Assembly: GCA_020633465.1 (NCBI GenBank)
Contig: JACKDN010000008.1
Location: 258,180-322,179, forward strand
DNA length: 64,000 nucleotides
From: Myxococcales bacterium
GTDB taxonomy: Bacteria; Myxococcota_A; Bradymonadia; UBA7976; UBA1532
Direction: 5' to 3'
The notes beneath the pieces are model-generated. The model worked only from the letters and a program-made list of their open reading frames with translations, had not been told where the DNA came from and made no database searches. A program made the position numbers and the translations under genes. Positions 43,795-52,548 of the stretch are shown here, piece by piece; the first letter of the stretch is position 1; every line of letters begins with the position of its first letter.

Positions 43795-43938
43795 GGCGGA
43801 TACCCCCGAGTCCGGCCGCGCCCGTTGCAACAGCCGCGCCGAACCCTGGGCGAGCCCGCCACACAATCGAGCGCTACCGGGTCAGCCCATGACCCGATCC
43901 GACGTTACCAACTGCAGACACGATCGCCCCGGGGGGCG
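43795..43938. promoter_or_regulatory. Spacer upstream of cytochrome operon with inverted repeat
   Basis: 144 bp between the peptidase stop and the operon start. CGGGTCA (43878-43884) and TGACCCG (43890-43896) form a perfect 7-5-7 inverted repeat. It could be an operator for the operon or an end hairpin for the peptidase transcript. No clear promoter boxes are seen. Confidence 0.4.
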
Positions 43939-45832
43939 TCACCGCGCGGTCCTCCGCCGGGGGCGGCGGCGCAGGGCGGGCAGCAGCCCGAGCAGGGCCA
44001 GCAGCGCGCCCACAGGAGCCCCGGGCGCGCCCTGGCAGCCGCCGTCCAGCGTGGCGGCCGTCGTGTGCTCGGCCGGCGCCGCGCGGGGCACCCCGCCGTC
44101 CACGGCCACGGGGCTGGCGTCCAGGCGGGGCGCGGGGCTCGGCGCCGCCGTCGGCGGCCGGGGCGGCGCCCAGGCGTCGCCGGCCGGGGGCGCGGGGGCG
44201 GCGCGGCGTCGTCCCCCCGGCGGGCGGCGGCGGCCGATCGGGCGGCGGAGCGGGCGTGTCGTCGATCGGATCGACGGCCTCCACCGCGTCGAGCGCGAAG
44301 GGCGCGGCGGCGCGCAGCGACAGCGACGTCACCGGGCGTTCCCAGCCCGGCGCGCCGGCGAGATCCAGGGTGACCACCTCCAGCTCGCCGTCGCCGCGCA
44401 GCGTCACGGTCTGCTCGCCCCCGGGCCAGCCGACCGTCAGCGCCGGCGCCGCGGCCCGCACCTCGATGCGCAGGCCGTCGGCGTCGAGGCGCGTCCAGGC
44501 CGGGCTCTCGGCGCAGGCGTCCACCACCAGCGCGCCGAAGCCCGGATCGACGCGCACCGCGCCGCCGCAGGCGGTCCACCCCTCGGTGTCCTCGGCGCGG
44601 GCGCCGTCGAAGGTCCAGCCGTCGATCGCGAAGACGTCGGCGAAGCTCTCGTGCCGCCCGTCGGCGGGCGCGTCGGCGTACGCGGCGCCCAGCCAGCCGC
44701 GCAGGCGCGCGCCGAAGCCGGGGTCGACCGCGCGCAGGCTCAGCCGCACCCGCCGCGCCGCGCCGCCGCCCACCTCGCCCAGATCGACCACGGCCTCGGG
44801 CACCGCCGGCAGGGGGGCCACCACCCGCCAGCCGCCCTGCCCGTCCTCGGCCTCGAGGGTGACCGCCTCGACGGCCAGCGCCGGCGCGACGGCGTAGCCC
44901 GCGCGGGTCGCCGCGGGCGCGCGGTCGGCGCCGGGCCGCGCCTCGACGACCGCGTCGAAGGCCTGCCCCTCGAGCACATCGAAGATGGCCGCGCTGCTGC
45001 CTTCGGGCACCAGATCGCGGGTCTGGCCCTCGAGGGTCAGCCAGCGCGTGCCCAGGGCCAGCGTCTCGTCGCGGGGCGGGGGCGGCGGATCGGGATCCGG
45101 CGGCGGCGGCGGATCCGGCTCGGCCGAGCAGGCGCCGCGCGCGAAGCCCTCGGTGGGCGCGCGCAGCAGGCGGCCTTCGGTCTGTGGGCCGTACAGGCCG
45201 TCCTCGTCGATGCGGTCGCCGGGGTGGTTGCGGTTCCACAGGCGCTGGAAGGCCAGCACCGACAGGCCGGCCAGATCGGCCGCGCCCCCGCCGACGTAGT
45301 CGAAGTGGACGGGATCGCTGGCGCCCAGCCAGCGCCAGCCGTGGTTCTGCAGCGCCGGGCGCCAGCCCGCGTTGTCGTTGACGTCCAGGGCCAGGCCGCT
45401 CTCGTGGCGGCTGCGCCCGGGCGAGGCGGCCAGCGAGATGCCGCAGCGCCCCTGGCGGTACCAGCGGTACAGCAGGAACTGCTGGGGCAGCGTGCGCAGG
45501 GCCGAGTTGACCGACAGGGCGCGCCCGCGCTCGCGGATGGCGGCGGCGAGGGGGCCGCGCGCGGCGCCCTGCACGAAGGTCCACACGCCGCCGCCCGCCT
45601 GCACGTTCAGGTCGGAGATGTCGACCAACGTGTTCGGGCGCAGGCAGTTGATCTCGTCGATCAGCTGGCGGGACAGGCCCGAGACGATGGCCGTCGAGCA
45701 GCCGCCGGCCTCGCCGACCGTCAGGCCCGGGCGCCAGACGCCCAGGGCGCCCTCTTCGTGGTGGTGCTCGTCGTCGTACGCGGGGGCGCAGGCGACGAGG
45801 GCGAGGGCGACGACGGGGGCGAGGCGGCGCAT
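43939..45832 (-). CDS. M15-type peptidoglycan peptidase with MYXO-CTERM-like tail (one frameshift)
   Basis: Start ATG at 45832; lipobox LVAC. Residues about 35-180 resemble D-Ala-D-Ala carboxypeptidase/M15 domains, with zinc ligands in SRHESGLALDV (His, Asp) and DPVHFDYVG (His). A peptidoglycan-binding-like segment follows (AFQRLWNRNHPGD, DGLYGPQTEGRL), then a Pro-rich linker and a large beta-sandwich region (about 240-510). The frame then shifts in a run of six G (minus strand; 44213-44218). In the new frame the protein continues with a Pro/Ala spacer and ends DGGCQGAPGAPVGAL, a hydrophobic helix and RRRPRRRTAR, which is a GC-helix-Arg tail of MYXO-CTERM type. A cell-wall remodelling role at the envelope is likely. 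Confidence 0.72.
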
Positions 45833-46052
45833 CCCCCGGCGGGGAAGCAAGGGGCGCGCCGGGCACGGAGAGCCCGCAACCACGCGGTCCGAGGCGGGCG
45901 GTGGGACGTGCCGTCCCCACCTGCGGTGGGCTGTCGAGGCCCCGGTGGTGTCGATCGTCACCGCCGGCGGACGCGCGCCGCGGTCCGGTAACCGAACGCA
46001 CCGCGCCGGGCGCCCCCGCGCGGGCCTGCGCCTTGCACGACGACGCCCCCCG
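45833..46052. promoter_or_regulatory. Divergent intergenic region
   Basis: 220 bp between the peptidase (minus) and the octaheme operon (plus). It contains a near-palindrome TCCGGTAACCGAA around 45985 and a GGGACG/CGTCCC repeat near 45903-45918. Either could be a regulator site. No AT-rich promoter core is evident. Confidence 0.3.
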
Positions 46053-47291
46053 ATGTCGGCCCGACCTCCCCGGTGGCTCGCGCGCGCCCTCGTCGCGACG
46101 GCGCTGATCGCCATCCCGCTGTCCTTGCTCGGCGGGCGGTACGTGCGCTTGGGCGCCGACTGGATCGACGGCGACAGCTGCGTCGGCTGCCACCGCCAGC
46201 AGAACCCCCGCCTGGTGCGGCAGTGGATCGGCAGCGCGCACTTCGACGCGCGGGTCGGCTGCGAGGGGTGCCACGGCGACGACCACGAGGCGATGTTCGG
46301 AATGGACGGCGCGGTGTCGTCGAAGGTGTGCGCCGAGTGCCACGCGCAGGCCTACGAGGAGTTCGGCCGCAGCGGACACGCGACGACGCTGGCCGACGCC
46401 ACGGGCAACGGCCGCTTCCTCGCCGCGCCCGCCGCCATCCAGCGGCAGGGCTGCGTCAGCTGTCACGCCATCGGCCGCACCTTCCCCGACGGCGGGCAGG
46501 GGCAGTGCAACTTCTGCCACACCGGGCATCGCTTCTCGGCCGCCGAGGCCCGCGAGCCGCGCGCCTGCGAGGGCTGCCACCTGGGGCCCGACCACCCGCA
46601 GATGGAGGCCTGGGAGGCCAGCAAGCACGGCGTGGTGTGGCGCAGCCTGCGCGACGACACGACCGCGCCCACCTGCGTCGCGTGCCACCTCGGCGGGGCC
46701 GCCGGGCACGACTCGACCGCCAACCTGACCCTGGGCCGCGTGGCCAGCGGCGCCGTGCTCGAGGGGACGCCCGCGCCGGTGCCGATGAAGACCCTCACCC
46801 GGGCCGAGTTCGACGAACGCCGGGCCCGCATGATCGACACCTGCACGCCCTGTCACTCGTCGGGGTTCGCGGCCCGCCACCTGCGCGACGCCGACGAGAT
46901 CAAGATCGTCGCCGACGGCCTGCTGGCCGAGGCGGCCGACATCATCCGGGGGCTCGAGCGCGACGGGCTGATCGATCCGATGCCCGCCGATCGACCGCCG
47001 CACCCGCTGGCCGGCCACGCGATGGTGCTGGGGGGCCACCAGCTCTACAGCGACACGTCGCCCATCGAGCAGCGCTTCTTCGAGATGTCGAAGTTCCACC
47101 ACTCGGTGGCGTTCAAGGGGGCCTACCACTTCTCGCCCGACCACACGCACTGGGTGGGGTACTTCGGGCTGCAGCGGGATCTGACCTTCGTGCGCGGCGA
47201 GGCGCGCCGGCTGCGGGCCGAGGCCGCTCGCCGGGCCGCGCCGCCGGCCGTCGCGGCGCCGCCGGTGGAGGAGGTCGTCGATGCGCCGTAG
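46053..47291 (+). CDS. HAO-like octaheme cytochrome c
   Basis: A 412-residue protein with one N-terminal membrane anchor (about residues 8-28). Eight CxxCH motifs: CVGCH, CEGCH, CAECH, CVSCH, CNFCH, CEGCH, CVACH, CTPCH. The segment CEGCHLGPDHPQMEAWEASKHG is a strong signature of the hydroxylamine oxidoreductase / octaheme family, as is CVACHLGGAAGHD. Family members oxidise hydroxylamine or hydrazine, or reduce nitrite or related compounds. Chains of this family without the extra crosslinking Tyr usually act in reduction; I cannot decide that by eye. It overlaps the next cytochrome gene by 11 bases and shares its operon with a b-type cytochrome. Confidence 0.85.
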   Translation: MSARPPRWLARALVATALIAIPLSLLGGRYVRLGADWIDGDSCVGCHRQQNPRLVRQWIGSAHFDARVGCEGCHGDDHEAMFGMDGAVSSKVCAECHAQAYEEFGRSGHATTLADATGNGRFLAAPAAIQRQGCVSCHAIGRTFPDGGQGQCNFCHTGHRFSAAEAREPRACEGCHLGPDHPQMEAWEASKHGVVWRSLRDDTTAPTCVACHLGGAAGHDSTANLTLGRVASGAVLEGTPAPVPMKTLTRAEFDERRARMIDTCTPCHSSGFAARHLRDADEIKIVADGLLAEAADIIRGLERDGLIDPMPADRPPHPLAGHAMVLGGHQLYSDTSPIEQRFFEMSKFHHSVAFKGAYHFSPDHTHWVGYFGLQRDLTFVRGEARRLRAEAARRAAPPAVAAPPVEEVVDAP

Positions 47292-49380
47292 GTGGTGGAT
47301 CGGCGGCGGCGTCGCCGCGCTGGTCGTCTTGGTGGGCGTGTGGTGGGAGGCCCGCCGCGACGCGGCGCCCGCCCCGCCCGACGCCGGCTTCGTGGGCAGC
47401 GAGGCCTGCCGCGGCTGCCACCCGGCCGCGTTCGCCTCGTGGTCGGGATCGTTCCACGCCCACAACGGCGCCGAGCCCTCGCCCGAGGCGGTCGTCGGCG
47501 ACTTCGAGGGCGACAACACCTACAGCTACGCCGGCACCCGCTCGCGCATGTTCCGAGAGGGTGACGCCTGGAAGATGGCGTACACCGATCCGCGGGGCGA
47601 GACCGAGGTGCGCACCATCGACTTCGTCATCGGGCGCGCCCGCCACCAGGTGTACCTGACGCGCCTCGAGGACGGCCGCCTGCAGGTGCTGCCCACCTAC
47701 TGGAACGTCGAAGAGGGCCGGTGGCGGGACGCGCGCGAGGGCACCGTCGACGGGCCCTCGCCCCTGCCCGTCCATCACCAGCAGTACTGGCGCAACTACG
47801 GGCGCACCTTCCAGCGCAGCTGCCTCGAGTGCCACGCCAGCCAGCCGCGCAAGCACTACGACCGCGCCACCCAGCAGTACGCGAGCACCTTCGATCCGGC
47901 GATCAACTGCGAGGCCTGCCACGGCCCCGGCGCCGCGCACGTCGGCGCCTGGCGGGCCCTCGACGGCGAGGCCGCCCGCGGCACGCTGGCCGACCTCGTC
48001 CGGCTCGATCTCGACGGCAGCATCGAGGCCTGCGCGCCCTGCCACGCCCGCAAGCGCATCTACGCCGAGGGCTTCGCGCCGGGCGACGACTTCTACGACT
48101 TCTTCGCGCCGCACGTCTGGGAGCCGGGCATGTTCTTCGCGGACGGCCGCTCGTCCAGCCTGAACTACCGCTGGGTGGACTTCATGCAGAACGGCTGCTT
48201 CCGGCGCACCACGCGGCGCATGGACTGCGGCTTCTGTCACTCGCCGCACGGCCTCGAGAGCGTCAAGGACGCCACGGTCACGCAGGCCAACGCCATCTGC
48301 ACCGGCTGCCACGTGGGCCACAAGACGCAGCTGACCGAGCACACGCACCACCCGCCCGAGTCGGACGGCTCGCGCTGCGTCGAGTGCCACATGCCGCCGA
48401 TGCCGCTCGATCTGCGCATGACCGTACGCGATCACACCATCGGCAGCCCCCTGCCCGAGCTCACCCGCGACTTCGGCGCCCCCAACGCCTGCAACGGCTG
48501 TCACGACGATCGCGACGCCGGCTGGGCGCAGGGCTTCGTCGAGCAGTGGTTCGGCGACGATCCCCACTTCCAGGGCTATCGGTCGCGCATGCGCGCGCGC
48601 GCCGAGGTGCTGTCGGTGGCGCTCTCGCACGACGCGCCGGTGCCGGTGGCCCCGCTGACCGCCTGGCTGTCCGAGCCCGGCCGCTCGCTGATCGAGCGGG
48701 CCAGCGCGGCGCACTTCCTGCGGCGCGCGCCGACCTCGCCCGAGGCGACCGCCGCGCTGCTGGACGCCCTGAAGTCCGACCCCCACCCGCTGGTGCGCTA
48801 CGCGGCCGCCGACGGGCTCGAGACGCACCGCACGCCCTTGGCCGACGGGGCGCTGCGCGCGGCGCTGGAGGACGACCGGCGCATCGTCCGCGTGCGGGCC
48901 TACCAGGCGCTCATCGTGCGCGATCCGTCCGTGGCCGACGAGCCCGGCCTGGCCGACGTGCGCGCCGAGTACGACGTGCGCGAGAAGGTCATCCGCGCCG
49001 ACGATCCCCGCAGCAAGTCGATGGACGCCCTGTGGCACTTCCAGCGCGGTGACACGGCCGCGGCCGAGGCCACGCTGCGGGAGGGCGTCGCGATGACCTG
49101 GCCGGTGCCGGGCGTGCGCGCCGATCTGGTGCAGTTCCTCCTCGAGCAGGGGCGGCTGGACGAGGCGGAGCGGGAGATCGAGATCCTCGAGCGGGCCGAT
49201 CCGCAGGGCATCGCCGCGCGCAGCAGCCGGGCCGTGCTGCACCTGGCGCGGGGGCGGCCCGCCGACGCGCTGCCCCTGCTCGACGCGCTGCTCGACGAGG
49301 GCGTGCGCACGCCGCTGATCGAGCAGGCCCGGGGTGCCGCGGCCGCGCGCGCGGGCGCGCCGCAGCGGCACCTGCCGTGA
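47281..49380 (+). CDS. Octaheme cytochrome c with HEAT-like and TPR-like repeats
   Basis: A 699-residue protein with an N-terminal membrane anchor. Eight CxxCH motifs lie within residues 40-420: CRGCH, CLECH, CEACH, CAPCH, CGFCH, CTGCH, CVECH, CNGCH. The opening FVGSEACRGCHPAAFASW matches the start of the cytochrome part of the gene at 41632. Residues about 440-560 are HEAT-like helices (LVRYAAADGLE, RIVRVRAYQAL) and about 580-690 are TPR-like (RLDEAEREIEILERADP). This cytochrome-plus-TPR type is found in electron-transfer clusters. It overlaps the HAO-like gene before it and, by GTGA, the b-type cytochrome after it, so the three are co-translated. Confidence 0.88.
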   Translation: MRRRWWIGGGVAALVVLVGVWWEARRDAAPAPPDAGFVGSEACRGCHPAAFASWSGSFHAHNGAEPSPEAVVGDFEGDNTYSYAGTRSRMFREGDAWKMAYTDPRGETEVRTIDFVIGRARHQVYLTRLEDGRLQVLPTYWNVEEGRWRDAREGTVDGPSPLPVHHQQYWRNYGRTFQRSCLECHASQPRKHYDRATQQYASTFDPAINCEACHGPGAAHVGAWRALDGEAARGTLADLVRLDLDGSIEACAPCHARKRIYAEGFAPGDDFYDFFAPHVWEPGMFFADGRSSSLNYRWVDFMQNGCFRRTTRRMDCGFCHSPHGLESVKDATVTQANAICTGCHVGHKTQLTEHTHHPPESDGSRCVECHMPPMPLDLRMTVRDHTIGSPLPELTRDFGAPNACNGCHDDRDAGWAQGFVEQWFGDDPHFQGYRSRMRARAEVLSVALSHDAPVPVAPLTAWLSEPGRSLIERASAAHFLRRAPTSPEATAALLDALKSDPHPLVRYAAADGLETHRTPLADGALRAALEDDRRIVRVRAYQALIVRDPSVADEPGLADVRAEYDVREKVIRADDPRSKSMDALWHFQRGDTAAAEATLREGVAMTWPVPGVRADLVQFLLEQGRLDEAEREIEILERADPQGIAARSSRAVLHLARGRPADALPLLDALLDEGVRTPLIEQARGAAAARAGAPQRHLP

Positions 49381-49820
49381 TCGCCGGCAAGCGCGCGCAC
49401 GATCTGGGCGCGGGCCTGACGATCGCCGGCGTCGCCACGGCGCTGTGGCTGCTCGGCAGCTCGGGCGGCGCGACCGGCGCGCGCGCGGCGCACCTGGTGG
49501 TGGCCGTCCCCTGGGCCGCCCTGACGCTCGGGCAGGTGGCGCGTGGCGCCCGCCGCCTTTGGCCGCGCCGCCGCCCGACCACCGCCGCCACGGCCCAGGG
49601 CGTCCTCGGGCGGGTGCTGCTGATCGACGGCCTGCTGTTGGCCATCACCGGGGCCGTGCTCTGGGGTCTGCCGGCGGGCGATCCGCTGGCGCAGCGGGCC
49701 TGGACCACCGCCCACCACGCCGCCCACGAGGTGCTGCTGCCGACGCTGCTGGCCCACGTCGCGCTGGCGGCCTGGCGTCGCTGGCGCGGGGCGCTGGCGC
49801 GCAGCCCGACGTCGGGTTAA
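49377..49820 (+). CDS. Small b-type (b561-like) membrane cytochrome
   Basis: A 147-residue integral membrane protein with four helices (about 8-28, 35-55, 75-97, 112-135). Histidines suited to heme b ligation lie within or next to the helices: His8, AAHLVV in helix 2, and TAHHAAHE plus LAHVALAAW around helix 4. The size and His layout fit DUF4405 or cytochrome-b561-type quinol oxidases. It starts at a GTG overlapping the previous stop. Within the operon it would take electrons from the quinone pool and pass them to the two octaheme cytochromes, or the reverse. Confidence 0.7.
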   Translation: MIAGKRAHDLGAGLTIAGVATALWLLGSSGGATGARAAHLVVAVPWAALTLGQVARGARRLWPRRRPTTAATAQGVLGRVLLIDGLLLAITGAVLWGLPAGDPLAQRAWTTAHHAAHEVLLPTLLAHVALAAWRRWRGALARSPTSG

Positions 49821-49830
49821 GCATCGCTGC

Positions 49831-51819
49831 ATGCTGCTGTTCCTTGTTGCGCTGCTGGTCGGCGTCCTGGTGGCCCACGCGGTGGGCGCGGGGGTGGCGC
49901 GCGGGCTGCGCGTGGCGCCGGGGCACATCCGCCGCGCGATGCCCTCGCTGCCCGCCGTCGACGTCGGCGACGGCAGCGGCCGCGCCTGGCGCCGGCAGGT
50001 GCGCGCCGTCGAGGCGCGCCTGCTGGATCGCTTCGAGGACGGCGTCGAGGGCGCCCACGCGGCCGAGCTGGCCCACGCGCTCGAGGCCCCCGTCGAGGCC
50101 GTGCGGCAGGCGCTGGACCGCCTGCGCCAGGCCATGCCCTGCCGCCTGCGGGTGACCCGCGGCGGGCGCCTGCTGCACGACTTCTCGGCGGACGCCGTGG
50201 CCGGCCTGCGCGCGCGCCGCCGGCGGACGCGGCCGCTCCGCGTGGGGCTGGTGCTGCTGGCGCTGCTCGCGAACGTGGGCGCCATCTGGCCGGTCGTGGT
50301 GCTGGGCTTCCTGGCCGCCGGCAGCCTGAACGCGATGCTCGAGGCCGACGCCGCGAAGGTGGGCCTGGTGGGGCTGGGCGCCCTGGCCGCGCTGGTCGTG
50401 GCGACGCTGGCCTTCGGCTGGGTGATGCACCGGCTGCTCACGCCGGTCGGTCGGCACCCGCGCCTCGGGCCCGCCGTGGTCGAGCCCGCGGCGGCCGCCG
50501 CTCCCGGCCCGCTGGCCTGGCTGCCCTCGTTCGGCGGCGGCGGCCACACGACCTGGACGACCAGCAGCGGCGGGGGCTCGAGCAGCTCGGGCGGGCGCCG
50601 CGGCAAGGACGGCGACGGCGCCGGGCAGGCCATCATCGCGATCATCCTGATCGCGATCATCGCGCTGTGCCTCTTCACCGTGTGGGTGTGGGTGCGCGGC
50701 GTCTACCGCGCGGTGCAGACGCCCATCGACGACGAGGACGATCTGGGCCCCGCCCTGTGGGTGCGCCGCCGCGAGGTGGTCGATCGCATCGAGCGGCTGC
50801 TGCCGACGAACGATCTGGTGGGGCGGGTGCTGCGGGCCCTGCGGCGGCTGGCCGGACAGCGGCGGCCCGCCGACGGCGCGATGAGCCGGCGGGTGCTGGC
50901 GCGGGCGGTCCGGCAGGGGGGCGTCGTGACGGCGCTCGAGATCCAGCTGCACGAGGCGCTGGATCCCGCCGAGGCGATGGAGGTGGGCACGCGCCTGTGC
51001 ACCCTGCTCGAGGGCCGCGTGCGGGTCATCGGCGACGGCGAGGTGGCCTTCGACTTCGGTCCCGGCCTGACGCCGCCGCCCGACGCCAGCGACGATCCCC
51101 ACCTGTGGGCCGAGTTCCTGCGCTTCAGCCCGCAAGGGCCGGCCGTCCGGCGCGATCCGGATCAGTGGAGCCACACGCTGCCGGTGAACCTGGTGGGACT
51201 GCGCGCCGGACACCTCGAGGCCACCAGCCGCCTGGCGGCCGGCGCCTGGCTGATGGCGGCCTCGGCGGCGATCCTGTTCGCGATCGAGCTGCCGCCGTCC
51301 TGGCAGCCCTACCTGTTGGGGCTCGCCGAGCCGGGCGGCGCGTTCCGCGAGACCTTCGGATCGCTGTTGACGGTCGGCACGGTGCTGTTCGCGATCGGCG
51401 CGACGGCCCTGGCGTCCGTCGCGCGCTACGCGGCGGTCACCTGCGCGGCGCTGGGCGCGCGCCGGGACGCCCGCCGCGCGGCCTGCCAGGAGGTGCTCGA
51501 GATCATCGAGGCCGGCCGCGACGTCGTCGACCTCGGCGAGCAGGTGCGGCAGGTGTACGACACGCTGGTCGCCTGCTGGCCCGGCGTCACGACCGCGCTG
51601 ATCGAGAAGGAGATGCTGGGCTTCGCGGTGGACTGCGATCTCGAGCCGGTGCCCGAACAGGGCGAGGGCCAGTGGTCGCTGCAGGGGCTGGCGGCGCGGT
51701 ACGCGGCGGCGCGGGCCGCGGCCGTCGAGGCGGCCGGGCGGCCCGACGACGCGGCCGACCGCGACGCGGTGGTGTTCGACAGCGCCATCGAGCTCGACCG
51801 GCTGGTGGCGCTGGCCTGA
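49831..51819 (+). CDS. Multi-pass membrane protein with two winged-helix-like domains
   Basis: A 662-residue protein. An N-terminal helix (1-22) is followed by a cytoplasmic region (about 45-125) that looks like a winged helix (VEARLLDRF, AAELAHALEAPVEAVRQAL, then GGRLLHDF). Further membrane helices lie at about 130-205 and 260-290, with a Gly/Ser-rich loop between. A second winged-helix-like region (about 340-410; MSRRVLARAVRQGGVVTALE, then GEVAFDFG) ends in the same strand pattern. Two more helices and a helical tail follow. I do not recognise the family. It starts ten bases after the b-type cytochrome gene and may be transcribed with it. Functional linkage to the cytochromes is uncertain. 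Confidence 0.6.
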   Translation: MLLFLVALLVGVLVAHAVGAGVARGLRVAPGHIRRAMPSLPAVDVGDGSGRAWRRQVRAVEARLLDRFEDGVEGAHAAELAHALEAPVEAVRQALDRLRQAMPCRLRVTRGGRLLHDFSADAVAGLRARRRRTRPLRVGLVLLALLANVGAIWPVVVLGFLAAGSLNAMLEADAAKVGLVGLGALAALVVATLAFGWVMHRLLTPVGRHPRLGPAVVEPAAAAAPGPLAWLPSFGGGGHTTWTTSSGGGSSSSGGRRGKDGDGAGQAIIAIILIAIIALCLFTVWVWVRGVYRAVQTPIDDEDDLGPALWVRRREVVDRIERLLPTNDLVGRVLRALRRLAGQRRPADGAMSRRVLARAVRQGGVVTALEIQLHEALDPAEAMEVGTRLCTLLEGRVRVIGDGEVAFDFGPGLTPPPDASDDPHLWAEFLRFSPQGPAVRRDPDQWSHTLPVNLVGLRAGHLEATSRLAAGAWLMAASAAILFAIELPPSWQPYLLGLAEPGGAFRETFGSLLTVGTVLFAIGATALASVARYAAVTCAALGARRDARRAACQEVLEIIEAGRDVVDLGEQVRQVYDTLVACWPGVTTALIEKEMLGFAVDCDLEPVPEQGEGQWSLQGLAARYAAARAAAVEAAGRPDDAADRDAVVFDSAIELDRLVALA

Positions 51820-51820
51820 C

Positions 51821-52396
51821 CTACTTCGTGGCCTTGCAGTCGCCGCCGGCGCAGCTGAACTCGGCGGCGCTGCCCATCGCGGCGGCCTGCTTGCAGTTGC
51901 CACCCGCGCAGCTCGCCTTGCACTTCGAGCCGCCCGCGCAGGCCTGCTTGCAGTCGCCGCCCGCGCACTCGAAGGTGCAGGTGGCGCCGCCCGCGCAGGC
52001 CTGCTTGCAGTCGCCGCCCGCGCAGGTGGCGGTGCAGGTGCTGCCCCCGGCGCAGGCGTGCTTGCAGTCGCCGGCCACGCAGTCGAACGCGCAGGTCTTG
52101 CCGGCGAGGCAGACGCCGGCGCCGGCCGCGGACACGACGCCCGGCGTACCGCCGGCCGCCTTCAGGGCCGCCGCCGCCGCCTTCAGGCCCGCCGCCCCCG
52201 CCTTCGCGCCGGCCGCGCCCGCCGCCGCCCCGTCGCCCGCCTCACCGGCCTTCGCCGCCTCGGCGGCGGCCGCCTCGGCCTCCTTGGCGGCGGCCTCGGC
52301 CTCCTTGGCGGCCTTGGTGGCCTCGTCCACGTCCTGAGCCGGTGCGCTGGCGGCGCACAGCGCCACGAGCCCGAACGCGATGCACAGTCGCTTCAT
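51821..52396 (-). CDS. Secreted Ala-rich coil protein with Cys repeats (paralogue of 8066)
   Basis: A 191-residue secreted protein with GAGGAGG before the ATG at 52396 and signal cleavage near APA-Q. Residues about 22-60 form a predicted coiled coil of AAKEAEA units, then an Ala/Gly spacer. Residues about 90-191 are the Cys array: five units of C-x-G-G-D-C-K-x-A-C-A-G-G-x-x-C-x-x-x-C. The protein at 8066-8548 has the same order: signal, Ala-rich helix, then a related Cys array beginning C(L/V)AGKTC. The family is unknown to me. It converges on the membrane protein gene with one base between the stop codons. Confidence 0.75.
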   Translation of the reverse strand: MKRLCIAFGLVALCAASAPAQDVDEATKAAKEAEAAAKEAEAAAAEAAKAGEAGDGAAAGAAGAKAGAAGLKAAAAALKAAGGTPGVVSAAGAGVCLAGKTCAFDCVAGDCKHACAGGSTCTATCAGGDCKQACAGGATCTFECAGGDCKQACAGGSKCKASCAGGNCKQAAAMGSAAEFSCAGGDCKATK

Positions 52397-52548
52397 GCTG
52401 TCCTCCTCGCGGGTGCGTCCCGCGATCCTCGATGAAGGGTCGGCGATGCCCGCCGGAGCGGCGGCGCGCCGGGTCGACGACCTCGGCCGGGCGCCATTCA
52501 ACGACGATCGGAGGCGGGAAGGAAGGGGGCTCGGGCGGACGCCCGTCG

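Noticed and set aside
46053..47291. Calling the HAO-like protein a true hydroxylamine oxidoreductase
   Set aside because: The signature covers a wide superfamily that includes nitrite and tetrathionate reductases. No other ammonia-oxidation gene is present in the window.
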